DNA from: XYD12-FULL-36-8 sp964613805
GTDB lineage: Bacteria > Bacteroidota > Ignavibacteria > Ignavibacteriales > Ignavibacteriaceae
Direction: 5' to 3'
Length of the DNA: 64,000 nucleotides
Assembly (NCBI GenBank): GCA_964613805.1
Contig: CAZTJF010000008.1
Coordinates: forward strand, 62,001-126,000
The notes beneath the pieces were generated by a model. It did not search any database and was not told the origin of the DNA. It saw only the letters and a program-made list of their open reading frames with translations. A program made the position numbers and the translations under genes. Within the stretch, counting starts at the first letter, position 1, and the number at the start of each line of letters is the position of its first letter. This document shows, piece by piece, positions 45,219-54,245 of the stretch.

Positions 45219-46040
45219 TTAAGCAATTTCGATTATCTTTTTTATCAGCCGTTCAAATTTATGCTGAACAAGATTAGCTGTTTCGGTTACTTCATAATGA
45301 GAAAGTTTATTATCGGTTAAACCTGCGGCATAGTTAGTAATACATGAAATTGAAGCAGTTTGCATTCCCAAATAAGCTGCAAATACTGCTTCGTGAAATG
45401 TAGACATACCAACAGCATCGCCTCCAAATTTGGATAGGAATCTAATTTCGGCAGGAGTTTCGTAACTTGGTCCTTTAGTGTACCAATAGACTCCCTCCTT
45501 TAGTTCAATCTTTTCTTCTTGCGCAGCTTGCTTGATTCTTTTATTTAGAATTGGGGATGGCATCGAACGGAAATTATTTATCCCATTTTCTGAAGCAATT
45601 CCTATTAAGGAAGTCAATTCTTTTTTAAGAGCAATTCCGTTGAATGAAGTAGTCAGCATCAAATCGCCAGGTTTGAAAGATGGATTTATGCCACCGGCAG
45701 CATTAGTAAGAATAATTTGAGGACAACTTAATTTATGAGCGATGAAAACCTGCAGGATGCATTGATAAATTGAGTATCCTTCATACAAATGAATTCTTCC
45801 TTGAAAAAGCAGTAATTTTTTTTTAGAAAATTCTGCAAAATGAATTTTCCCTTCATGTCCTTGAATTGTAGAACTGGGATAATCTGGTAAGCTGGAAGTG
45901 GAGATTGTTTTTACAATACTAATACTCTCAGCAAAATTTCCTAACCCGCTTCCTAAAATAATGGCAATTTCAGGAGTGAAAGGAGTATCTGACTTTATCT
46001 TTTCAATCAGACTTTTATATTTAAAATTAAGATCAATCAT
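45219..46040 (-). CDS. Purine-nucleoside phosphorylase (trimeric type)
   Basis: 273 residues of the low-molecular-mass PNP/MTAP family, splitting inosine and guanosine with phosphate. GSGLGNFAES (phosphate loop) is near 31-40, LTNAAGGINPSFKPGDLM is the family signature, VGMSTFHEA holds the ribose and phosphate contacts, and SCITNYAAG carries the Asn that marks 6-oxopurine preference. It starts 13 bases after nupC, so import and cleavage are coupled in one transcript. Confidence 0.94.
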   Translation of the reverse strand: MIDLNFKYKSLIEKIKSDTPFTPEIAIILGSGLGNFAESISIVKTISTSSLPDYPSSTIQGHEGKIHFAEFSKKKLLLFQGRIHLYEGYSIYQCILQVFIAHKLSCPQIILTNAAGGINPSFKPGDLMLTTSFNGIALKKELTSLIGIASENGINNFRSMPSPILNKRIKQAAQEEKIELKEGVYWYTKGPSYETPAEIRFLSKFGGDAVGMSTFHEAVFAAYLGMQTASISCITNYAAGLTDNKLSHYEVTETANLVQHKFERLIKKIIEIA

Positions 46041-46053
46041 ATTCAGTAAGTTT

Positions 46054-47403
46054 TTAAACTAACAATCCGGCAAGCGTTGCAGTCATCAATGTTGCAAGCG
46101 TTCCGCCGAGAACGGCTTTCAATCCAAGAGCAGAAATATCTTTCTTTCTTTCGGGAGCTAATGGACCAATTCCACCAATTTGAATTGCTATAGATGCAAA
46201 GTTGGCAAATCCGCATAATGCATATGTTGCCATCATAATTCCTTTCTCGCTCATTGCTCCGGTTTTTACTAAACTTGCTAAATCTAAGTAAGCAACAAAT
46301 TCATTTAGAACAACTTTAGTTCCGATCAAACTTCCAAAATGAAAAGAATCAGCCCAAGGAACTCCAATTCCGTAAGCAAGATATTGTAATATGAAGCCGA
46401 AGATCAGCTGCATTGAAAGGGGTTTTCCGAAAGTTGATTGGAGATAGTTATTTAAATTCAGCACGTCGCCGATTCCAGTTAGCAAATAGTTTACTAATGC
46501 AATAAGTGCGATAAATGCAAGCAGCATTCCAGCAACATTTAATGCCAGATGCAATCCATCCGATGCGCCTGTTGCGGCGGCTTCAATAACATTCGAAGCA
46601 TTTTTCTCCACTTTCAATTTTACACTTCCTTTGGTTACGGGCTCGCCAACTTCGGGGAATAAAATTTTTGAAATGACTAAAGCGGCTGGGGCAGCCATTG
46701 CACTTGCAGCCAAAAGCTGAACAGCGAATTTTATTTGAGCTTCCGAAATTGCAATTCCTTTAGCTTCGGCGAAAGATTGTCCAAGCATTTGAATATAACT
46801 TGCCATTACGCCACCGGCAATTGTAGCCATTCCTCCAACCATGATTGTCAAGATTTCGGAGTTAGTCATTGTTTTTATGTAAGGTCTTATCAGCAGAGGA
46901 GCTTCAGTTTGTCCGACAAAAATATTTGCAGCATTTGAAAGTGATTCTGCACCACTTGTACCTAAAAGTTTTGACATGACCCATGCCATTCCTTTAACAA
47001 CAAGCTGAAGTATTCCAAGGTAGTATAGAACAGAAGTTAGGCATGATACAAAAATAATTGTGGGAAGAACTTGAAACGCAAAATAGAAACCAAGACTATC
47101 GGGTCCGCTGTTGATTGCAAGCTTTCCGAAAACAAATTTTGCGCCTTCAGTTGTGAAACCGAGCAGACTAACAACTGCAGTTCCAAGCCAATTGATAATA
47201 TCTTTTGGCCAACCAAGAGGGAAGAACCATCCACGTAAAGTTTCGCTGTGAATAATGAAAATTGCAAAGACAATCTGTATTGTCACACCTGTAGCAACTA
47301 ATTTCCAATTCACTTTTCTTTTGTTATTAGAAAATAAAAATGCAATTCCTAATACAAGTAATAAACCTAATGCCCCTCTAAGTAAAGAGAATACAAATTC
47401 CAT
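46054..47403 (-). CDS. CNT-family nucleoside transporter (NupC type)
   Basis: 449 residues, about ten to twelve spans, the usual size of concentrative nucleoside transporters. Signatures are GGMATIAGGVMASYIQM, EPVTKG within the cytoplasmic loop, and the C-terminal NFASIAIQIGGIGPLAPERK. The family imports nucleosides with Na+ or H+. It lies 9 bases after tdk and 13 before pnp. Confidence 0.95.
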   Translation of the reverse strand: MEFVFSLLRGALGLLLVLGIAFLFSNNKRKVNWKLVATGVTIQIVFAIFIIHSETLRGWFFPLGWPKDIINWLGTAVVSLLGFTTEGAKFVFGKLAINSGPDSLGFYFAFQVLPTIIFVSCLTSVLYYLGILQLVVKGMAWVMSKLLGTSGAESLSNAANIFVGQTEAPLLIRPYIKTMTNSEILTIMVGGMATIAGGVMASYIQMLGQSFAEAKGIAISEAQIKFAVQLLAASAMAAPAALVISKILFPEVGEPVTKGSVKLKVEKNASNVIEAAATGASDGLHLALNVAGMLLAFIALIALVNYLLTGIGDVLNLNNYLQSTFGKPLSMQLIFGFILQYLAYGIGVPWADSFHFGSLIGTKVVLNEFVAYLDLASLVKTGAMSEKGIMMATYALCGFANFASIAIQIGGIGPLAPERKKDISALGLKAVLGGTLATLMTATLAGLLV

Positions 47404-47412
47404 GAATTACCT

Positions 47413-47991
47413 TTAATTTTCTTTTGGAATGTCGTGACATTTTCTGCAGCGGGCTTCATAAATATCTGCTGCTCCAACTATTACTCGTTCAGCCGATGTA
47501 GTTTTTCGTTGTGTTTTATCCGCGGGATTTCCGCAAGCAACACAAATTGCCAAAGTTTTTGTGATGTACTCAGCAATTGCAAGAAGCTGCGGCATCGGCT
47601 CAAACGGAATTCCTTTATAATCCTGATCTAATCCTGCAACAATTACTCTTTTGCCATCATTGGCAAGCTGGTTGCAGATGGAAACAAGTTCAGGAGAAAA
47701 GAATTGTGCTTCATCAATTCCAACAACTTGTGCATCGTTAGAAAGTGAAAGAATTTCCTTAACATCACTTACAAGCAGCGAAGGAAGTGATTGTTCGCTG
47801 TGGGAGACTATTGATTCTTTCGAGTAGCGAATATCAATTTTTGGTTTAAATATTTTTACATTTTGTTTTGCAATTTGTGCGCGTCTTAAACGACGGATAA
47901 GCTCTTCAGTTTTTCCGCTGAACATGCATCCGGCTATAACTTCAATCCAGCCGGTTTCTTTTGGCATTGAGTGTGGTGTAAACTCGATCAT
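47413..47991 (-). CDS. tdk: Thymidine kinase
   Basis: 192 residues of the type II TK family. The P-loop GCMFSGKT is at 21-28, DEAQFF lies in the catalytic Walker B region, and the zinc ribbon is formed by CVACG and CRKCHD. It phosphorylates imported thymidine to dTMP. It heads a tdk-nupC-pnp run on the minus strand; cdd stands 159 bases upstream with a repeat in the gap. Confidence 0.96.
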   Translation of the reverse strand: MIEFTPHSMPKETGWIEVIAGCMFSGKTEELIRRLRRAQIAKQNVKIFKPKIDIRYSKESIVSHSEQSLPSLLVSDVKEILSLSNDAQVVGIDEAQFFSPELVSICNQLANDGKRVIVAGLDQDYKGIPFEPMPQLLAIAEYITKTLAICVACGNPADKTQRKTTSAERVIVGAADIYEARCRKCHDIPKEN

Positions 47992-48110
47992 ATTATTCTG
48001 ATAATCCAGTAATTAATTAAAATGTACTTTATTTGTTCGAAAATCAAAAGTATAGTCTTGTTATCACAAGCCCGTCTTTAGCTGGGTGAAGTGATCTCTC
48101 AAATGAAAAA

Positions 48111-48142
48111 GATTGCTTCGGTCGTTCCGCCCTCGCAATGAC
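48111..48142. repeat. ATTGC...GCAAT dispersed repeat, copy 1
   Basis: GATTGCTTCGG through CCCTCGCAATGAC, with GTCATTGCGAGGG readable on the other strand. It lies 9 bases downstream of the cdd stop and on the minus strand is followed by CTTTTTC, so it could act as a terminator for cdd. Copies occur at 48653 and 60134. Confidence 0.8.
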
Positions 48143-48150
48143 GGGTAAAG

Positions 48151-48552
48151 TTATCCTTTGATATTTAATTTTTCATCTCCAAATGCAAAAGGAAGCAACT
48201 CGGAGAGCTTAAGGACTTTGGTTTCCTTTTTATGATTAACCATTATTACATCAACGTTTCCGCAAAGATCACTTATGACTTGTCTGCATGCACCGCAAGG
48301 CGGACAGAAATCCGGCGCATCACTTGCGATGGCAATAGCTTTGAATTTTCTCTCACCTTCCAAATATGCATTAAAGATTGCAGTCCGCTCGGCACAAATT
48401 GTTAAGCTGTAAGAACTGTTTTCTATGTTTGCACCAATGTAAATTTTATCATCTTCAGTAAGCAGTGCAGCTCCAACATGAAAGTTTGAGTAGGGAGGAT
48501 GCGCTTTTGATTTTGCTTTTATCGCTTCTTCCGCGAGTTGTGTATTGGTCAT
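48151..48552 (-). CDS. cdd: Cytidine deaminase
   Basis: 133 residues, the size of the small tetrameric enzyme. It hydrolyses cytidine and deoxycytidine to uridines. The zinc motif is C53-A-E55 with E55 catalytic, and PCGAC at 85-89 supplies C86 and C89; FHVGAAL is the substrate loop. It belongs functionally with tdk, nupC and pnp but is separated from tdk by a repeat-bearing gap. Copies of the same repeat lie on both sides of the gene in the same orientation. Confidence 0.96.
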   Translation of the reverse strand: MTNTQLAEEAIKAKSKAHPPYSNFHVGAALLTEDDKIYIGANIENSSYSLTICAERTAIFNAYLEGERKFKAIAIASDAPDFCPPCGACRQVISDLCGNVDVIMVNHKKETKVLKLSELLPFAFGDEKLNIKG

Positions 48553-48604
48553 TTTATTTATTTTTTGTTCGTTGCTAAAAATATTGGTTTTGAGTTTAAT
48601 TTAA

Positions 48605-48639
48605 AAGTGAGTTTCACCTTTAAGGTGAGTCTTACTTAG
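48605..48639 (-). repeat. GTGAG-TCACC palindrome, possible terminator of uvrD
   Basis: A near-perfect palindrome centred on CACCTTTAAGGTG with AAGTGAGTTT/TCTTACTT outer arms. On the minus strand it is followed by TTTTAAA and lies 55 bases beyond the helicase stop. It is related to the repeat arms at 12892 and 18657. Confidence 0.6.
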
Positions 48640-48652
48640 TATAAAAACTAAA

Positions 48653-48684
48653 GATTGCTTCGGTCGTTCCTCCCTCGCAATGAC
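48653..48684. repeat. ATTGC...GCAAT dispersed repeat, copy 2
   Basis: Identical to copy 1 over most of its 32 bases and in the same orientation, 11 bases beyond the helicase stop codon and 100 bases before cdd. Confidence 0.8.
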
Positions 48685-48694
48685 TTGAAGTGCA

Positions 48695-50698
48695 TTAAAA
48701 ATCCTCATCGAGCAGCCAGCCCTGTGCTAAATCTTTGTTCATTTCGGAAATGAAACGAGAAGGTTTGGATAGAGTTTTTCCAGCTTCTCGATCATAAATG
48801 TTCATTGGATAAGTTATAAAAAGATTTTGCTTCGCTCGAGTTGAGGCAACATACATCAATCTTCTTTCTTCTTCTAAAGTTTCTAAATTTTCCACCGATC
48901 GGCTTGATGGGAAAAATCCCTCAACAGCGTGAATGATAAATACAGAATGCCACTCCAATCCTTTAGCTGAGTGAATTGTTGAAAGTGTGACATACTCTTC
49001 TTCTTTATCAGTGGCTTCAATATCAATTATGGAGTCAATTATCGGCTCGATTGCCATATCAGCCAGCAAGCTGTCAAGCGATTTGTAATTTTCAGTAATG
49101 TTGAGGAATATGTCTAAATCTTTTTTCCGCTTATTAAAATCATCATACTTATCCTTAAAAATTGGATAGTAGTAATCAACTACCAATTGAGCTTTTTCAG
49201 AAGGAAGCTCTTGCTTTGTATGAAGCTGATATAAAAGCTGGAATAACTTGGCAATCATATCATTGTATCTGAAACCAGTTTGTGCATCGGGATTTGCTTT
49301 AATTGTAAGACGCGCAGTTGCAAGTTCATCCAATATTTTTTGTGCAGTTTTGGGACCTACTCCCTCATGCAGCAATAGAACTCTATACCAGCTCACAATA
49401 TCTTTTGGGTTTGCAGCAATTCGCAAGAAAGCCAAAACATCTTTTATGTGAGCAGTTTCAATGAACTTCATCCCGCCAAATTTTTGAAAAGAAATATTTG
49501 CCTTGTTAAGCTCGATTTCAAGATCAAAAGAAAAAAATGAAGAACGAAAAAGCACAGCTATATCTTTAAGTGGAACTCCTTCTTCTCTAAGATCAAGAAT
49601 TTTATCAACAATAAATTTAGATTGAAGATTCTCAGTTGAAGCAGCAACGATGAAAGGTAAATCGCCTCCACCTCTTCTTGTGTAAAGATGTTTTTCATAC
49701 TTCTCAACCGCGCCTTCAATAATTTTGTTTGTGAAATCGAGAATTGGCTGCACACTCCGATAATTTTCTTCAAGCTTAATGATTTTGGTATCAGGAAAAA
49801 GAATGGGGAATTCGATTATGTTTTTGAAGTTAGCTCCGCGAAAAGAATAGATTGACTGCGAGTCATCACCAACAACCATAATATTTTTATTTAACTGAGT
49901 AAGCCCTAACACAACTTCCGCCTGCAGTTTGTTAGTGTCCTGGTATTCATCAACCATTACAAATTTTATTGTTGAGAGGAGAGATTTGGCTGAGGGGCTA
50001 AGATCATTCAGAAAGTTTTTCAAGTAAACAAGCAGGTCGTCATAGTCGAGCAGGTTATTTTTACGTTTGTATTCATCGTACACTTTCTTTATGCCTATAA
50101 TTTTATCCAACTGATCCACAAAATGCGGATATGAACCTTCAATTATGTCTTCAACAGACTTTCCGGTATTTACACTCAAACTAAAAACTTTGTTGAGAGT
50201 TTGTTTGTTGGGAAATCGTTTTTCTTTAGAGATAAATCCAGCTTGAGATCGAATTAGATTTATTACATCTTCACTGTCACCTTGATCTAAAATGGTAAAT
50301 GATGAATCAAGATTAAGGGCTTTATAATATTTTCTTAGTGTATGGTTTGCAAACGAGTGAAAAGTACCACCCAATATTTTTGAGCATCTGTGATCAAGCA
50401 AAACTGCTGCACGATTCATCATCTCATTTGCAGCTTTTCTTGTGAAAGTTAATAGTAAAATAGATTTTGGATCATGACCAAGTTCAACTAACCTTGCCAC
50501 ACGATAAACTAGAGTTCTTGTTTTTCCTGTTCCAGCACCTGCAATAATTAAGTACGCGCCATCGAGCGCGGAGGCGGCATCAAACTGTGCAGGGTTTAAG
50601 GCATTCTGATAGTTAATCTGAAATTTGTTTTCATCAATACATCTTTTGCTTACTTGGTTTTCACCAATTCTCTTTAATGAATATTTTTTTTGAATCAT
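48695..50698 (-). CDS. UvrD/Rep-family ATP-dependent DNA helicase
   Basis: 667 residues of superfamily 1A (PcrA/Rep/UvrD), 3'-5' helicases for repair and replication restart. Motif I GAGTGKT is at 54-60; TFTRKAANEM, TFHSFAN, DEYQDTNKLQ (II), VGDDSQSIYSFRGA (III), LEENYRS (IV), LSTIHSAKGLEWHSVFI (V) and EEERRLMYVASTRAK (VI) follow in order. It is somewhat shorter than UvrD (about 720), with a reduced C-terminal tail. Rep versus PcrA cannot be told. It is transcribed alone and ends in repeats. Confidence 0.95.
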   Translation of the reverse strand: MIQKKYSLKRIGENQVSKRCIDENKFQINYQNALNPAQFDAASALDGAYLIIAGAGTGKTRTLVYRVARLVELGHDPKSILLLTFTRKAANEMMNRAAVLLDHRCSKILGGTFHSFANHTLRKYYKALNLDSSFTILDQGDSEDVINLIRSQAGFISKEKRFPNKQTLNKVFSLSVNTGKSVEDIIEGSYPHFVDQLDKIIGIKKVYDEYKRKNNLLDYDDLLVYLKNFLNDLSPSAKSLLSTIKFVMVDEYQDTNKLQAEVVLGLTQLNKNIMVVGDDSQSIYSFRGANFKNIIEFPILFPDTKIIKLEENYRSVQPILDFTNKIIEGAVEKYEKHLYTRRGGGDLPFIVAASTENLQSKFIVDKILDLREEGVPLKDIAVLFRSSFFSFDLEIELNKANISFQKFGGMKFIETAHIKDVLAFLRIAANPKDIVSWYRVLLLHEGVGPKTAQKILDELATARLTIKANPDAQTGFRYNDMIAKLFQLLYQLHTKQELPSEKAQLVVDYYYPIFKDKYDDFNKRKKDLDIFLNITENYKSLDSLLADMAIEPIIDSIIDIEATDKEEEYVTLSTIHSAKGLEWHSVFIIHAVEGFFPSSRSVENLETLEEERRLMYVASTRAKQNLFITYPMNIYDREAGKTLSKPSRFISEMNKDLAQGWLLDEDF

Positions 50699-51152
50699 TT
50701 ACCGGATGGATTGAAAGATTGAATATTGATTTACGTGAGCCAAATATAACTAAAATGAATTAATCAATTCAGGAGTTCTATCGAAGCGGGAAGTAAGTTC
50801 TGATATAATGCCATCGTTTAGTGGAATATTGTTCGTTTTTCAAACACATAACTAACAACGGACAGGGTAAAAATTTAATTGCTCAGAGCAATACAACCTG
50901 TATCAAAATAGGTTGAGAATAGAGATAATTTTCAAATCAAATGAAACTGAAGCATTCTGCTGCTGGTATAATTGTTGCCACCCGAAGGATACCGGTTTTA
51001 TCATAATACAGGCATAAATTGTTCATAAGTAGTAGGTGTTTTTCGGTCATTTTACATTAAATTGAGGTATAAGTTAATTATTTATATATTTGAACGAAAC
51101 ATTTGGTATGTATAAAGTGTTATCACTATAGAAAATTGAAAAAAGGATAAAA
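50699..51152. other. 454-base divergent intergenic region upstream of clpC
   Basis: It contains a perfect small hairpin (ATTGCTC-A-GAGCAAT, 50878-50892), a 6-base CAACCT/AGGTTG pair (50894-50915) and a candidate promoter at 51062-51092. No gene or CIRCE-like element is seen. Confidence 0.5.
51062..51092 (+). promoter_or_regulatory. Candidate Bacteroidota-type promoter of clpC
   Basis: TTG at 51062-51064, a 20-base spacer, then TATATTTG at 51085-51092, matching the -33 TTG and -7 TAnnTTTG elements known from Bacteroidota. The clpC start is 60 bases further on. Confidence 0.5.
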
Positions 51153-53657
51153 ATGGACGGAAATTTTTCGGATAGATTGCAAGAGGTAATTAGGTTAAGC
51201 CGCGAAGAAGCTTTAAGGTTAGGTCACGATTACATTGGAACTGAGCATCTTTTACTCGGAATAATCAGAGAGGGACAAGGAGTTGCGATTAGGATTTTAA
51301 GAAATCTCGATTGCGATCTCATCAAACTAAAAAAAGCCATTGAAGATACAGTTAGAACTGCCGGCGGAACTATGACCATCGGAAATATTCCATTGACGAA
51401 GCAAGCTGAAAAAGTTTTGAAGATTACCCAAATTGAATCTAAAATTTACAAAGCAGATGTTATAGGAACCGAACATCTTCTCCTCTCTCTGTTGAGAGAC
51501 GAAGATAACATCGCAACACAAATTCTTCATCAGTTTAATGTGACTTACGAAAATTCTCGTGCAGAATTAAATTCAATGTTGAGCAGTAAAAGCTCCAAGG
51601 ATCCGTCAGGCTCAATTCCCGTTCCTGATAAAAGATCTGATCGCACAAAAACCCCTGTGTTAGATAATTTTGGACGAGACCTTACAAAACTTGCTGCAGA
51701 AGACAAGCTTGATCCCGTTATTGGTCGTGAAAAAGAAATTGAAAGAGTTGCTCAAATTCTTAGTAGAAGAAAGAAAAACAATCCAGTTTTAATAGGCGAA
51801 CCTGGTGTAGGAAAAACTGCAATTGCAGAAGGTTTGGCTTTGCGGATTGTGCAAAAGAAAGTTCCTAGAATTCTACAGGATAAACGGGTTGTAACTTTAG
51901 ACCTTGCGGGACTTGTAGCTGGTACAAAATACCGTGGTCAATTTGAAGAAAGAATGAAAGCTTTGATGAATGAACTTGAAAAGGCAAAAGATGTCATTCT
52001 TTTTATAGATGAATTACATACCATTGTTGGTGCTGGCGGGGCTTCAGGTTCTTTAGATGCTTCTAACATGTTTAAGCCGGCATTATCCCGCGGTGATATT
52101 CAATGTATTGGTGCAACCACTCTGGATGAATATAGAAAATATATTGAGACCGATGGTGCATTAGATCGAAGATTTCAAAAAGTTATGGTTGAACCTCCAA
52201 CTTATGATGAAACAATTAAAATTTTAGCAAATATAAAATTTAAATATGAAGAACATCATCATGTAAGATACTCTGATGATGCAATTGAATCAGCAGTGAA
52301 GTTAAGTAATAGATACATTACTGATAGACTTCTTCCTGATAAAGCAATTGATGTTTTAGATGAAGCCGGCTCAAGAGTTCATATGGGTAATTTCGAAGTA
52401 TCAAAGGAAATTCTTGATCTCGAAGGTGAAATTGAAAAAGTACGAGCTGAAAAAACTTCGGTTGTGAAAAAGCAGGATTATGAAGAAGCTGCACGACTTC
52501 GAGATAGGGAAAGAACTCTTCAAAGTGATTTAGAAATCGCTAAACGTGAATGGGATGCCAAAACCCGGGATATCGTTCACGACGTTACAGAAGAAGATAT
52601 TGCAACTGTTGTAGCAATGATGACTGGTATTCCTGTAAACAGAGTTGCTCAAACAGAATCAGAAAAATTATTGAACATGGCAGCTGCTCTAAAAGGATAT
52701 ATAGTCGGGCAGGAGGAAGCGGTTGAAAAATTATCCAAGGCAATTAGAAGAACGCGCGCGGGATTGAAAAATCCAAGCAGACCAATTGGCAGTTTTATCT
52801 TCTTAGGTCCAACAGGTGTCGGAAAGACCGAGCTATGTAAAGTAATTGCAAAATATTTATTTGATTCTGAAGATGCATTGATTCGTATTGATATGAGTGA
52901 ATACATGGAAAAGTTTTCAGTTTCAAGACTTGTCGGCGCACCTCCTGGATATGTTGGTTATGAAGAGGGCGGTCAATTAACTGAAAAAGTTAGAAGACGA
53001 CCTTATTCAGTTGTTTTATTTGATGAGATTGAAAAAGCCCATCCCGATATATTCAGCATACTCTTACAAGTACTTGATGATGGTGTTCTAACTGACAGCT
53101 TAGGAAGAAAAGTTGATTTCAAGAATACAATAATCATCATGACTTCGAACATCGGTACACGTGATATTAAGAATATTGGTTCTTATGGTTTCGGCGGTGA
53201 ATCTGAAGCAGATAGATATTCTAATCTGAAAAACACTGTTGAAGAAGCAATGAAAAAATTATTCAATCCGGAATTTCTCAACCGGTTAGATGAAATAATT
53301 GTTTTCAGAAATTTAGAAAGAGAAGATATTCTGCAAATTATTGATATAGAATTGAAAGATCTTTACAAAAATATGCATGATAATAAAATGGTATTAACCC
53401 TCGATCAGTCCGCTAAAAATTTCTTGGTTGATAAAGGATTTGACCAAAAGTACGGCGCGAGACCATTGAAACGAGCAATTCAAAAATATGTTGAGGATCC
53501 TCTTGCTGAAGAGATTCTGCGAAGTTCATTCAAAGACGGAGCTAAAATAATTGCAAAACATTTTGAAAATACCGATCACATTGTTTTTATTGATGAGGAT
53601 GCTAAGATTGATATTTCTGATGAAGCCAAAGAAAGTGCCGGTTCTGAAGAAAATTAA
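51153..53657 (+). CDS. clpC: ATP-dependent Clp protease ATP-binding subunit ClpC
   Basis: 834 residues. Two Clp N-terminal repeats (about 1-150), the first AAA+ domain with GEPGVGKTA at 215-223, a UVR-motif linker (KKQDYEEAARLRDRE, about 440-455) marking ClpC rather than ClpB, and the second AAA+ domain with GPTGVGKTE from 552. A loop near SYGFGGES may be the ClpP-binding tripeptide. It unfolds substrates for ClpP. An AAAAAAGGA ribosome site precedes the ATG. No ctsR, mcsA/B or clpP is adjacent, and a terminator follows. Confidence 0.96.
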   Translation: MDGNFSDRLQEVIRLSREEALRLGHDYIGTEHLLLGIIREGQGVAIRILRNLDCDLIKLKKAIEDTVRTAGGTMTIGNIPLTKQAEKVLKITQIESKIYKADVIGTEHLLLSLLRDEDNIATQILHQFNVTYENSRAELNSMLSSKSSKDPSGSIPVPDKRSDRTKTPVLDNFGRDLTKLAAEDKLDPVIGREKEIERVAQILSRRKKNNPVLIGEPGVGKTAIAEGLALRIVQKKVPRILQDKRVVTLDLAGLVAGTKYRGQFEERMKALMNELEKAKDVILFIDELHTIVGAGGASGSLDASNMFKPALSRGDIQCIGATTLDEYRKYIETDGALDRRFQKVMVEPPTYDETIKILANIKFKYEEHHHVRYSDDAIESAVKLSNRYITDRLLPDKAIDVLDEAGSRVHMGNFEVSKEILDLEGEIEKVRAEKTSVVKKQDYEEAARLRDRERTLQSDLEIAKREWDAKTRDIVHDVTEEDIATVVAMMTGIPVNRVAQTESEKLLNMAAALKGYIVGQEEAVEKLSKAIRRTRAGLKNPSRPIGSFIFLGPTGVGKTELCKVIAKYLFDSEDALIRIDMSEYMEKFSVSRLVGAPPGYVGYEEGGQLTEKVRRRPYSVVLFDEIEKAHPDIFSILLQVLDDGVLTDSLGRKVDFKNTIIIMTSNIGTRDIKNIGSYGFGGESEADRYSNLKNTVEEAMKKLFNPEFLNRLDEIIVFRNLEREDILQIIDIELKDLYKNMHDNKMVLTLDQSAKNFLVDKGFDQKYGARPLKRAIQKYVEDPLAEEILRSSFKDGAKIIAKHFENTDHIVFIDEDAKIDISDEAKESAGSEEN

Positions 53658-53679
53658 TTCAGCAAAAAATTCTTAAATT

Positions 53680-53713
53680 AAAAGCGTATTAATTTTTTAA
53701 TACGCTTTTTTTA
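53680..53713 (+). terminator. Rho-independent terminator of clpC
   Basis: AAAAGCGTATTAA (53680-53692) pairs with TTAATACGCTTTT (53698-53710), followed by further T residues, 22 bases past the stop. Confidence 0.9.
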
Positions 53714-53738
53714 TGAAAAAATACATTTACTGAACCAC

Positions 53739-53917
53739 ACAATATTTCGTCTCGATGAGGACTTTCGAAAAACTATTTGGAAATAAAGAGCTGCCAATAT
53801 TTTGTCTCTAACGAGATAAAAATATAATAGTTAGAATAGGTTCTTTTAAGAACGAAATATTGGTAACATAAAAATTAAGAAAATTAACAAGTTCCGTAGG
53901 GAACGAGATATTTAAAG
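53739..53917. repeat. Cluster of four AACGAAATATTGG-type repeat units
   Basis: Units of about 25 bases, each a small stem-loop followed by GAAATATTGG or a variant. Two are on the minus strand (53739-53762, 53794-53817) and two on the plus (53839-53867 with GTTCTTTTAAGAACGAAATA, 53891-53917 with GTTCCGTAGGGAACGAGATA). Their opposite orientations make a large inverted structure between clpC and the pterin dehydratase. Confidence 0.7.
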
Positions 53918-53936
53918 AATTTAGGAAAGCATTAAA

Positions 53937-54218
53937 ATGAGTTTGTTAACAGAAAATGAAGTAAGAAATAAATTATCAAATTTTGTTGGCTGGAGCTATT
54001 CGAGCAATCAGATTAGTAAAGAATTTAAGTTAGCCAATTTTAAGGAAGCACTTGCATTCGTAAATAAAGTTGGAGAAACCGCAGAAGCCATGGATCATCA
54101 TCCCGATATTTTAATGCATAGCTGGAATAAAGTTAAAATCTCCATCTCCACACACAGCGAAGGTGGGGTAACTACTAAAGATTTTCAATTAGCAGAGAAA
54201 ATAGAATCGCTAAAATGA
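53937..54218 (+). CDS. 4a-hydroxytetrahydrobiopterin dehydratase (pterin-4a-carbinolamine dehydratase)
   Basis: 93 residues, the full size of the PCD/PhhB family. GWSYSSNQISKEFKLANF forms the first strands, and MDHHPDILMHSWNKVKIS holds the active-site His pair, with TKDFQLAEKIE at the end. The family recycles the pterin cofactor after aromatic amino-acid hydroxylation, or serves other pterin roles; no hydroxylase gene is in the window, so the partner is unknown. It lies 27 bases before pyrE. Confidence 0.92.
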   Translation: MSLLTENEVRNKLSNFVGWSYSSNQISKEFKLANFKEALAFVNKVGETAEAMDHHPDILMHSWNKVKISISTHSEGGVTTKDFQLAEKIESLK

Positions 54219-54245
54219 AATTTGTAAATTTGAAATGAGATTTTT

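Noticed and set aside
53739..53917. Possible CRISPR array
   Set aside because: The units occur in both orientations, differ in their stems, and have no regular spacers; no cas genes are in the window.
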